A stretch of 64,000 bases of DNA from Plastoroseomonas arctica (lineage in GTDB: Bacteria > Pseudomonadota > Alphaproteobacteria > Acetobacterales > Acetobacteraceae): the NCBI RefSeq assembly GCF_018128965.1, contig NZ_JAAEDH010000002.1, forward strand, positions 248,001 to 312,000, given 5' to 3'. Positions 53,415 to 61,169 of the stretch are shown here, in pieces. The notes under the pieces are model-generated. The model searched no databases and had not been told where the DNA came from. It saw only the letters and a list, made by a program, of their open reading frames with translations. Position 1 is the stretch's first letter. Every line of letters starts with the position of its first letter. A program made the position numbers and the translations under genes.

Positions 53415-54478
53415 ACGACGCAGCCCCGCCGGCCGTGACGCATCGCCGCCCCATCCTCGTGACCGGCGGCGCCGGATTCATCGGCTGCAACCTCGCCGAT
53501 CGCTTGGCGAGCGACGGCCACGACGTGCTGGTGTTCGACGCGCTCACCCGCGCCGGGGTCGAGGGCAATCTGCGCTGGCTGCGGCAGCGGCACCCGCAGC
53601 GCGTGACGTCGGTCATTGCCGATATCCGCGACGGGGACGCGCTGGCCAAGGCCGCGGGTGAGTGCAGCGCCGTGTTCCACCTGGCGGCCCAGGTGGCAGT
53701 CACCACCAGCCTCACCGACCCGCAGGAGGATTTTTCCATCAACCTCCAGGCGACGGTGCAGCTGCTGGAGGCACTGCGCCGCAATGGCGGCCAGGTGCCG
53801 CTGGTCTTCGCCAGCACGAACAAGGTCTATGGCGACCTCGCCGACGTCGCGCTGGAGAAGCACGAAGATGCCTGGCTGCCGCGTGACGCGACGCTGCGAA
53901 GCTCTGGGATCGCGGAGGATCGGTCGCTCGAATTCCACACGCCCTATGGCTGCTCCAAGGGCGCGGCGGACCAGTACGTGCTCGACTTCGCGCGCAGCTT
54001 CGGCCTGCCCGCGGCGGTGCTGCGGATGAGCTGCATCTATGGCCAGCGCCAGATGGGCACCGAGGACCAGGGCTGGGTCGCGCATTTCCTGATCCGCGCC
54101 CTGCATGGCGAACCGATCAGCATCTTCGGCGATGGCTGTCAGGTGCGCGACGTGCTCGACGTGGGTGACGCGGTAGGTGCCTACATCGCGACCTGGCGGC
54201 GGATCGACAGCGTGCGCGGGCGTGCCTTCAACCTCGGCGGTGGCCCGGACAATGCCATCAGCCTGCGCCAGCTCATCGCGCGGATCGAGGCGCTGACCGG
54301 CGAGCGCGTGGTGACGCGACACGAATCATGGCGGGCCGGCGACCAGCGCTACTTCGTCTCCGACACGCGCCTCGCGACGGAGGCCCTGGACCTCCCGCCG
54401 CCACGGCCCTGGCGCGACGGCGTCGCCGACCTCGCGACCTGGCTGCGCGCGCATGGCAGGGCGCGAGAGGCCGCGTGA
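53411..54478 (+). CDS. CDP-paratose 2-epimerase-like SDR
   Basis: 355 residues. Extended [62 protein letters not shown] and YGCSKGAADQYVLDFARSFG. The NKVYGD and YGCSK pattern and MSCIYGQRQMGTEDQGWVAHF match the CDP-paratose/tyvelose epimerase branch. Translation is coupled to the preceding epimerase (ATGA). Confidence 0.88.
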   Translation: MNDAAPPAVTHRRPILVTGGAGFIGCNLADRLASDGHDVLVFDALTRAGVEGNLRWLRQRHPQRVTSVIADIRDGDALAKAAGECSAVFHLAAQVAVTTSLTDPQEDFSINLQATVQLLEALRRNGGQVPLVFASTNKVYGDLADVALEKHEDAWLPRDATLRSSGIAEDRSLEFHTPYGCSKGAADQYVLDFARSFGLPAAVLRMSCIYGQRQMGTEDQGWVAHFLIRALHGEPISIFGDGCQVRDVLDVGDAVGAYIATWRRIDSVRGRAFNLGGGPDNAISLRQLIARIEALTGERVVTRHESWRAGDQRYFVSDTRLATEALDLPPPRPWRDGVADLATWLRAHGRAREAA

Positions 54479-55590
54479 CCGACGCCGCGGCGCGCCTCCG
54501 TCTGCTGATGACCACGGATGCCGTGGGCGGCGTGTGGACCTATGCCACCGACCTTGCGCGCGGCCTGGCGGCGCGCGGCGTGGTGACGCATCTGGCGCTG
54601 CTGGGTCCGTCGCCGAGTGCCGCACAGGCGGCGCAGGCGGCGACCATCCCGGGGCTGACCTTGCATGACACCGGTCTGCCGCTCGACTGGATGGCCGGCA
54701 CGCCGGACGCGATCCGCACGGCGGGCGTGGCGATCCGGAACCTCGCGGCAACGCTTGGCGTGGACCTCGTGCACCTCAACAGCCCGGCACTGGCGAGTGC
54801 CGGTGGGTTCGGGGTCCCGGTGCTCAGTGCCTGCCATTCCTGCCTCGCGACCTGGTGGGCCGCGGTGCGCGGCGGGCCGATGCCGGCGGCGTTCGCCTGG
54901 CGGTCGGCGCTGCTGCGCGAGGGCTATCTCGCCTGCGACGCGCTCGTCGCACCGTCGCGCGCCTTCGCCTCGGCGACAGCCGAGGCGCATGCGCTGCCGA
55001 GCTCACCGGTAGCGATCCACAATGGGCGCGACGCGCCGGATTGCGTGCATACCGCGGCGATGGACGCGGTCTTCACCGCCGGCCGCCTCTGGGATGCAGG
55101 CAAGAATATCGCGGCGTTGGACCGTGTCGCCGCGCATCTGCCCTTCCCGGTCCTGGCGGCGGGACCGCTCGAGGGTCCCGAGCGCAGCCGCGTCTCCTTC
55201 GCGCACCTCACCAGCCTCGGGTCTCTCGACGACGCGGGGATGGCGGCGATCTGGCGCGGTACGCCCCTCTATGCGGCACCGGCCCTCTACGAGCCCTTCG
55301 GCCTCGCGGTGCTGGAGGCGGCACAGGCGGGCTGTGCGCTCGTGCTCGCGGACATCCCGAGTTTTCGCGAGCTCTGGAGTGACGCGGCGCTGTTTGTCGA
55401 CTGGTCCGATTCGCACGCCGTTGCCGGTGCCATCCGCGCGCTGATGGGCGATGCCGCTGAGCGTGCCCGGCTCGGCGCAGCAGCGCGCGACCGCGCGGCG
55501 CGCTACGGCCTGGATGCCATGGCCGAGGCGACGCTTGCCCAGTATGAGGGGCTGCTCGCCGGCGGCCGCCGCGAGGCTTCCGCGGCATGA
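54475..55590 (+). CDS. GT4-like glycosyltransferase
   Basis: 371 residues. GT-B fold: LLMTTDAVGGVWTYATDLARGLAARGV (glycine loop), VFTAGRLWDAGKNIAAL, and the donor-binding segment APALYEPFGLAVLEAAQAGCALVLADIPSFRELW with the E-x7-E motif. Coupled to the epimerase (GTGA) and to the next glycosyltransferase (ATGA). Confidence 0.9.
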   Translation: MTDAAARLRLLMTTDAVGGVWTYATDLARGLAARGVVTHLALLGPSPSAAQAAQAATIPGLTLHDTGLPLDWMAGTPDAIRTAGVAIRNLAATLGVDLVHLNSPALASAGGFGVPVLSACHSCLATWWAAVRGGPMPAAFAWRSALLREGYLACDALVAPSRAFASATAEAHALPSSPVAIHNGRDAPDCVHTAAMDAVFTAGRLWDAGKNIAALDRVAAHLPFPVLAAGPLEGPERSRVSFAHLTSLGSLDDAGMAAIWRGTPLYAAPALYEPFGLAVLEAAQAGCALVLADIPSFRELWSDAALFVDWSDSHAVAGAIRALMGDAAERARLGAAARDRAARYGLDAMAEATLAQYEGLLAGGRREASAA

Positions 55591-56690
55591 AGATCGTCTA
55601 TTTCACCCACTCGCTGCTGTCGTGCTGGAACCACGGCAATGCGCATTTCCTGCGTGGCGTCCTGCGCGAGCTGATCCATCGCGGCCATGACGTCGTGGCG
55701 CTCGAGCCGCGGGATTCCTGGAGCCTCGGCAACCTCATCGCCGAGCACGGGCTCTCGGGCCTCGACAGCTTCCATGCGGCCTATCCGGAATTGCGGCCTC
55801 AGCAATACGCGAGCCTCGCCGAGATCGAGCCCGCGCTCGACGGCGCCGAACTGGTGCTGGTGCATGAATGGAACACACCCGCCCTGGTCGCCGAGCTCGG
55901 CCGCCGCCGGCGCCTGGGTGCCCCCTTCACCCTGCTGTTCCACGATACGCATCACCGCGCGGTCAGCGAGCCGGAGGCCATGCGCGCCTATGATCTCGAT
56001 GGCTATGACGGCGTGCTCGCCTTCGGCGCGACGCTCGCGCAGACCTATCGGGATTGGGGCTGGGGTGATCGCGCCTTCATCTGGCACGAGGCCGCGGACA
56101 CGCGTTTGTTCCGGCCGCCCGCGCAGGAAGGCGCACGCAGCGGCGCCGTGTGGATCGGCAATTGGGGCGACGGCGAACGCGGCGCCGAGCTGGAGGAATT
56201 CCTCCTGCGACCGACGCGCGACGCGGGCCTGCCGCTGACCATCCACGGCGTCCGCTATCCAACCGAGGCGCAGGCGCTGCTCGCGCGCCACGGCGCCACG
56301 CTGCGCGACTGGCTGCCGAATGCGCGCGCGCCGGACGTCTTCGCGCGCCACCTCGTCACGCTGCACGTCCCACGGCGCTTCTACGCGACCACCCTCCCGG
56401 GCATCCCGACGATCCGTGTCTTCGAGGCGCTCGCCTGCGGCATCCCGCTGGTCTCGGCGCCGTGGGAGGACAGCGAGGCCTTGTTCCGCCCCGGCGTGGA
56501 CTACCTGGTTGCCTCCTCCGGCGCGGTTGCGACGCGCCAGTTGCGGGACCTCGCCTCGGATGCGGAGATGCGGCGCGAACTCGTCGCCAACGGCCTTGAG
56601 AGCATCCACGCGCGGCACAGCTGCGCGCACCGGGTGGACGAGCTCATGACCATCTCCGACTTGCTGCGCATGCCGGTGGCGCAGGCATGA
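55587..56690 (+). CDS. CgeB-like glycosyltransferase (third)
   Basis: 367 residues. Starts IVYFTHSLLSCWNHGNAHFLRGVLRELIHRGHDVVALEP and has the CgeB-like region TLPGIPTIRVFEALACGIPLVSAPW near the end. Related to, but clearly distinct from, the two minus-strand CgeB-like genes of the cluster. Overlaps by four bases on both sides. Confidence 0.82.
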   Translation: MKIVYFTHSLLSCWNHGNAHFLRGVLRELIHRGHDVVALEPRDSWSLGNLIAEHGLSGLDSFHAAYPELRPQQYASLAEIEPALDGAELVLVHEWNTPALVAELGRRRRLGAPFTLLFHDTHHRAVSEPEAMRAYDLDGYDGVLAFGATLAQTYRDWGWGDRAFIWHEAADTRLFRPPAQEGARSGAVWIGNWGDGERGAELEEFLLRPTRDAGLPLTIHGVRYPTEAQALLARHGATLRDWLPNARAPDVFARHLVTLHVPRRFYATTLPGIPTIRVFEALACGIPLVSAPWEDSEALFRPGVDYLVASSGAVATRQLRDLASDAEMRRELVANGLESIHARHSCAHRVDELMTISDLLRMPVAQA

Positions 56691-57439
56691 CGCCCGATGC
56701 CATCCGCGCCGAGATCACGCGTCTCGGCCCCTGGTTCCACAACATGGAGCTGGGCGGCGTCGCCACCGCCCCCGACCATCCCCTGGGCGACTATCCGCGC
56801 GTGAAGTGGCGCCATTTCGCGGCCAGCATTCCCGCCGATCTGCGCGGACAGACCGTGCTCGACATCGGCTGCAATGGCGGCTTCTACGCGATCGAGATGG
56901 CGCGCCGCGGCGCCGACCGCGTGGTCGCCATCGACACCGATCCCCGCTACCTGGCCCAGGCGCGCTTCGCCGCCGATGTCGCCGGCGTGGCCATCGCGTT
57001 CCGCGAGCTCTCGGTCTTCGATGTCGGCAGGCTCGGCGAGCGCTTCGACATCGTGCTGTTCATGGGCGTGCTCTATCACCTGCGCCATCCGCTGCTCGCG
57101 CTCGACCTCATCCACGAGCACGTCGCGCGTGACCTGCTGGTGTTTCAGTCCCTCCAACGCGGCGAAACGCACGTCGCGCCGGTCGCGGAGGACTATCCCT
57201 TCGCCGACGTCGCGCCCTTCGCCGAGCCGGGCTATCCGCGCCTGCATTTCGTCGAGCACGGCTACGCCGGCGACGTCACCAACTGGTGGATCCCCAACCG
57301 CGCCTGCACCGAGGCGATGCTGCGCAGCGCCGGCTTCGCGATCGAAGCCCGGCCCGAGGACGAGGTCTACCTGTGCCGCCGTGTCGCCGCGCCCTATGGC
57401 GCCGCGGCCGTCTACCCCAGTGCCGGAGAAGCCCCATGA
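56687..57439 (+). CDS. SAM-dependent methyltransferase
   Basis: 250 residues. Class I fold: TVLDIGCNGGFYAIEMARRGADRVVAIDTDPRYLAQAR is motif I; FDIVLFMGVLYHLRHPLLALDLI is motif IV. The conserved opening LGPWFHNMELGGVATAPDHPLGDYP is like CmoB/DUF1698-type enzymes and matches a methyltransferase family (TIGR04290, from memory) that travels with this sort of glycosyltransferase cluster. Probably methylates a sugar or aglycone of the product. Confidence 0.87.
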   Translation: MTPDAIRAEITRLGPWFHNMELGGVATAPDHPLGDYPRVKWRHFAASIPADLRGQTVLDIGCNGGFYAIEMARRGADRVVAIDTDPRYLAQARFAADVAGVAIAFRELSVFDVGRLGERFDIVLFMGVLYHLRHPLLALDLIHEHVARDLLVFQSLQRGETHVAPVAEDYPFADVAPFAEPGYPRLHFVEHGYAGDVTNWWIPNRACTEAMLRSAGFAIEARPEDEVYLCRRVAAPYGAAAVYPSAGEAP

Positions 57440-58320
57440 TCGAAGCCGCGATGATCTGGAACGAGCCCAACAACAAGTCGCACTGGGACCCGCTGCTCGA
57501 CCCGGACTGGAGCCGCTTCGCCCGCATGGCGCGGCTGGCCGGGGAGGCGATCCATGCCGAGAATGGCTCTCTCACGCGCGTGCTCGGCGGCATGTCGCCG
57601 ATCGACCCCGGCTTCATCCGGCGCATGCAGGACCAGGGCGCGCTCACCGCGATGGATGCGGTCGCGGTGCACGGATTTCCGCTCGACTGGAACCTGTGGT
57701 CCATCCATGAGTGGCCGGAGAAGCTGCGCGAAATCGAAGCCGCGACCGCGCTTCCGGTCTGGGTGTCGGAGGTCGGCGTCTCCTCCTTCGGCGCGGAGGA
57801 GGTGCAGGATTGGGGGCTGGCGCGCACCGCCGCCCTGCTCAAGGGCCGGGCACCGCGGATCCACTGGTACAGCCTCTACGATCTGCCGCGCGCGTGGGAA
57901 GCGACGACGCGCCACCGCGAGGCGGAAGGCTCCTCCTACTACCGGCACTTCGCCATGGGCCTGCTGCGCGAGGATGGCACGCCGAAGCCCGCGCTCGAGA
58001 CCTTCGGGCGCCACACGCCGGAATTCGGCCTGTGCCAGTGGTTCCACTACCAGGATCACCGGCTGGACGAGGCGGTGCGCTGGATGCAGCGCCTGGGCGT
58101 GCGGCACCTGCGGACCGGCCTGTCCTGGGCCGACAGCTTCCGCCCCGATGCGCTCGCCTGGTTCGACCGCCAGATGGACGCGCTACGCGACTTCGACGTG
58201 ACGGTGACCTTCTGCTTCACGCCCGAGCATCGCGGGATCGAGCCGCACCACACCAGCCCGCCGCTGGTGCCGGAGGAGTTCGCCGAGTTCTGTGGCGCGA
58301 TGGTCCGGCGCTACGCCTAG
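57436..58320 (+). CDS. Glycoside hydrolase (clan GH-A) with apparently permuted barrel
   Basis: 294 residues. The acid/base motif AMIWNEPNNKSHW (E10) is at the very start, and the nucleophile strand VWVSEVGVS (E112) and WYSLYD (strand 8) follow. Residues ~200-294 then look like strands 1-3 of the same barrel (LDEAVRWMQRLGVRHLRTGLSW, TVTFCFTPEH, FAEFCGAMVRRYA), ending where a WNEPN strand would normally come. The ATG overlaps the methyltransferase stop, so the start is well fixed. No signal peptide, so it acts in the cytosol, perhaps trimming the product or using it in transglycosylation. Confidence 0.78.
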   Translation: MIEAAMIWNEPNNKSHWDPLLDPDWSRFARMARLAGEAIHAENGSLTRVLGGMSPIDPGFIRRMQDQGALTAMDAVAVHGFPLDWNLWSIHEWPEKLREIEAATALPVWVSEVGVSSFGAEEVQDWGLARTAALLKGRAPRIHWYSLYDLPRAWEATTRHREAEGSSYYRHFAMGLLREDGTPKPALETFGRHTPEFGLCQWFHYQDHRLDEAVRWMQRLGVRHLRTGLSWADSFRPDALAWFDRQMDALRDFDVTVTFCFTPEHRGIEPHHTSPPLVPEEFAEFCGAMVRRYA

Positions 58321-59360
58321 GCCGCCTGCTGCCGCTGCGCAGCGCCGGCCCGGCGGAGGAAGCGCAGCACCGCCGCTTCCTCAGGCCGCAACGCATGCGC
58401 CTCTGCGCCGGCAGCCATCAGGCGCAACGCCAGTCCGCCGCCGAGATAGGCCTCCTGCACCGCAGGATGGATGTAGCATTTGCGGCAGATGGTGGGCGTG
58501 TTCCCCAGCCGCGCGGCGGTCGCCTTGATCGCCTCGTTCAGCTGCCGTTTCAGCGCGGTCTGGCTCTCAGCCCTGGGCATGGCGAGCAGCGCGAAGGTGG
58601 CGTTCACCGTCGCCGCCCAGGTGCGGAAATCCTTGGCCGTAACGCCCTCGCCGGTGATCTCGCGCAGGTAGGCGTTCACGTCCGACGAGCCGATGCCCTG
58701 CAGCGCGCCATCCTCGTCGAGGTACTGGAACAGCTGCTCGCCGGGCAGTTCCTGGCAGCGCCGCAGCACGCCGGCGACGCGCCGGTCCTCGAGCTTCAAG
58801 CGCCATATCTTGCCGCCCTTGCCGCGGAAGTGGAACCGCATCGCGCTGCCCTGCACCGCCACATGCTCGTTGCGCAGCGTGGTGACGCCGTAGCTTTCGT
58901 TGGTGCGGGCGTATTCCTCGTTGCCGACGCGCGCGAGCGTGGTCTCGAGCAGCCGCACCACGGTCGCGAGCACCTTCGCGCGCGGCAGGCCGCGCAGTTC
59001 GAGATCGGCGGCGACGCGCGCGCGGATGGCCGGCATGCTCTCGGCGAACTGGGTGAGGCGGGCGAACTTGCCGCTGTCGCGATGGGTGCGCCAATCGGCG
59101 TGGTAGCGGTACTGCCGGCGCCCGCGCGCATCGGTGCCGATCGCCTGGAGGTGGCCATCGGCATCGGCGCAGATCCAGACATCCTGGTAGGCGGGTGGGA
59201 TGGCCAGCATCCGGATGCGCTGCAGGGCGGTGGCCTCGCGCAGCGGGCGCCCGTCGGGATCGACGTAGCGAAAGCGGGGTGGCTTGCCGAGGCGGCGCAG
59301 GCCCGGCTCACCGACAGTGACGTAGCGAAGCCCGGGGATGATCAGGGAGGTCGACATCAT
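58317..59360 (-). CDS. DNA topoisomerase IB
   Basis: 347 residues, the poxvirus-like bacterial type. N-terminal clamp with RYVDPDGRPL and IPPAYQDVWIC; catalytic domain with TNESYGVTTLRNEHV (Arg), FHFRGKGGK (Lys), DFRTWAATV and the nucleophile Y296 in CRKCYIHPAV. It relaxes supercoils through a 3'-phosphotyrosine. Converges with the glycosidase gene, four-base overlap. A tight inverted repeat ends six bases before its start. Confidence 0.93.
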   Translation of the reverse strand: MMSTSLIIPGLRYVTVGEPGLRRLGKPPRFRYVDPDGRPLREATALQRIRMLAIPPAYQDVWICADADGHLQAIGTDARGRRQYRYHADWRTHRDSGKFARLTQFAESMPAIRARVAADLELRGLPRAKVLATVVRLLETTLARVGNEEYARTNESYGVTTLRNEHVAVQGSAMRFHFRGKGGKIWRLKLEDRRVAGVLRRCQELPGEQLFQYLDEDGALQGIGSSDVNAYLREITGEGVTAKDFRTWAATVNATFALLAMPRAESQTALKRQLNEAIKATAARLGNTPTICRKCYIHPAVQEAYLGGGLALRLMAAGAEAHALRPEEAAVLRFLRRAGAAQRQQAA

Positions 59361-59365
59361 TCTTC

Positions 59366-59402
59366 CGCGTTGGACCCACTGGAATTGGGTAGGTCCAACG
59401 CG
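59366..59402. promoter_or_regulatory. Inverted repeat before topoisomerase IB
   Basis: CGCGTTGGACC (59366-59376) and GGTCCAACGCG (59392-59402), a perfect 11-base inverted repeat with a 15-base spacer, ends six bases from the topoisomerase ATG. It could be a repressor operator or a leader hairpin that hides the ribosome site. Confidence 0.5.
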
Positions 59403-59424
59403 CTTGCAGGAAGCCTCGCGGGAA

Positions 59425-59455
59425 GATGAAGGCCCGCGCGATGCGGGCCTTCATC
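59425..59455 (-). terminator. Terminator-like hairpin after the repeat-protein gene
   Basis: GATGAAGGCCCGC and GCGGGCCTTCATC form a perfect 13-base stem with a 5-base loop, seven bases past the stop of the 62-residue gene. Only a short T run follows on the minus strand, so it may need Rho or act as a processing/stability hairpin. Confidence 0.6.
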
Positions 59456-59461
59456 CTGCCC

Positions 59462-59650
59462 TCAGCGGCGATGGGCTTCGCGGCCACGCTCGGACGAGGC
59501 CCAGCCGTGGCTGTGGACCAGGCCGTCATCATGTTCGGGCTCCGGCGCCGGGCGGTTCACATGGGCCTCGCGGCCGCGCTCGCCGCAGGCCCAGGCATGG
59601 CTGTGCACCAGGCCGTCATCATGGTCGATGGTGCTGATCGGGTTGGACAT
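59462..59650 (-). CDS. 62-residue tandem-repeat protein downstream of aceA
   Basis: Two copies of a 21-residue unit make up most of the protein: HDDGLVHSHAWACGERGREA with its final His, then HDDGLVHSHGWASSERGREA with its final His, joined by VNRPAPEPE. The starter is MSNPISTID and the end RR. The ribosome site is AAGGAAGCACGACC. It lies 38 bases after isocitrate lyase on the same strand and is followed by a strong hairpin. The His/Asp content suggests metal binding; I recognise no named family. Confidence 0.72.
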   Translation of the reverse strand: MSNPISTIDHDDGLVHSHAWACGERGREAHVNRPAPEPEHDDGLVHSHGWASSERGREAHRR

Positions 59651-59688
59651 GGTCGTGCTTCCTTCAGTCTGTGTGTGTGGGTGAGGGA

Positions 59689-61017
59689 TCAATGGGCCGG
59701 CGCGTCGTGGAACTGCGCCGTCTCGGTGCTGTGTTCCATCGCGGTGGTGCTGGAGCGTCCGCCCGAGGCCGCCATCGCGACCGCGTCGAAGTAGCTCACG
59801 CCCACTTCGCGCTGGTGGCGGATGGCGGTGAAGCCCTCGGCCTCGGCGGCGAATTCGGCCTGCTGGAGCTCGCTGTAGGCGCCCATGCCGCGGTCCCTGT
59901 AGCCGCGCGCCAGCTTGAACATGGACAGGTTCAGGCTGTGGAAGCCGGCGAGGGTCACGAACTGGAATTTGTAGCCCATGGCGCCCAGCTCGCGCTGGAA
60001 TTTGGTCGCCGCCTCGATGCCCATCTTCCGCTGCCAGTTGAAGCTGGGCGAGCAGTTGTAGGCGAGCATCTTGCCGGGGAATTCGCGGTGGATGGCCTCG
60101 GCGAAGGCGCGCGCATCGTCGAGATCCGGGTCCGACGTCTCCCACCACAGCAGGTCGGCATAGGGGGCGTAGGCCAGCGAGCGCGCGATCGCGTAGGCCT
60201 TGCCCATCTTCGGCCGGATGCGGAAGAAGCCTTCCGCCGTGCGGTCATTGCCGATGAACGGCCGGTCGCGCTCATCCACATCGGCCGTGAGCAGCTGCGC
60301 GCTCTCGGCATCCGTCCGGCAGAGCAGCACGGTGGGCACGCCCTCCACATCGGCCGCGAGGCGGGCGGCGTTGAGCGTGCGGATATGCTGGCTGATCGGC
60401 ACCAGCACCTTGCCGCCGAGATGCCCGCACTTCTTCTCGCTCGCGAGCTGGTCCTCGAAATGCACGCCCGCGGCACCGGCGGCGATCATCGCCTTCATCA
60501 GCTCATAGGCATTCAGCGCGCCGCCGAACCCGGCCTCCGCATCGGCCACGATCGGCGCCATGTAGTGGGTCTGGTCGTCGGCCTTGCCCTCGATGCGCTC
60601 GAGTGTGGCGATCTGGTCGGCGCGGCGCAGCGCGTTGTTGATGCGCGTCACCACCTGGGGCACGGAATCCACCGGATACAGCGACTGGTCCGGGTACATG
60701 GTACCGGCCGAATTCGCATCCGCAGCCACCTGCCAGCCCGAGAGGTAGATCGCGTTCAGCCCGGCCTTGACCTGCTGCAGCGCCTGCATGCCGGTGAGCG
60801 CGCCCAGCGTATTCACGAAGGGTTCGGATTTCAGCAGCTGCCACAGCCGCCGCGCGCCGCGGTCGGCCAGCGTGTGCTGGACGCGGAAGCTGCCGGCCAG
60901 GCGCTCGACATCGGCGGGGGTGTAGTCGCGGCGGATGCCGTCGAACCGGCCGGGCTCGGGCGCGGGCCCGCCGGCGCTGCCATCGGGGGCCAGGACGGGG
61001 GTGGGGTTGGGACGCAT
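59689..61017 (-). CDS. aceA: Isocitrate lyase
   Basis: 442 residues. Splits isocitrate to glyoxylate and succinate in the glyoxylate bypass. The catalytic signature KKCGHLGGK is intact. Also [32 protein letters not shown] (metal), [10 protein letters not shown] and YNCSPSFNW. The ATG at 61017 has AAGGATTGAGCACC upstream. Divergent from a ScfR/RamB-like regulator, which probably controls it. Confidence 0.96.
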   Translation of the reverse strand: MRPNPTPVLAPDGSAGGPAPEPGRFDGIRRDYTPADVERLAGSFRVQHTLADRGARRLWQLLKSEPFVNTLGALTGMQALQQVKAGLNAIYLSGWQVAADANSAGTMYPDQSLYPVDSVPQVVTRINNALRRADQIATLERIEGKADDQTHYMAPIVADAEAGFGGALNAYELMKAMIAAGAAGVHFEDQLASEKKCGHLGGKVLVPISQHIRTLNAARLAADVEGVPTVLLCRTDAESAQLLTADVDERDRPFIGNDRTAEGFFRIRPKMGKAYAIARSLAYAPYADLLWWETSDPDLDDARAFAEAIHREFPGKMLAYNCSPSFNWQRKMGIEAATKFQRELGAMGYKFQFVTLAGFHSLNLSMFKLARGYRDRGMGAYSELQQAEFAAEAEGFTAIRHQREVGVSYFDAVAMAASGGRSSTTAMEHSTETAQFHDAPAH

Positions 61018-61169
61018 GGTGCTCAATCCTTCTGGTCACCGGAGACGACCGGCGCACGTCAATAATTGACACTGCGCCGCGCAAAAGCACGGGCATTCTC
61101 GCGTTTCACCGCGCAATCCCGTAGGGTTCCGCACAGACCTCCGCGTGAATCCGTAAAGGCTGTAAACCC

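Noticed and set aside
49332-57439. CRISPR or tandem DNA repeats in the glycan cluster
   Set aside because: The similarities are between paralogous glycosyltransferases at protein level; no regularly spaced DNA repeats were seen.
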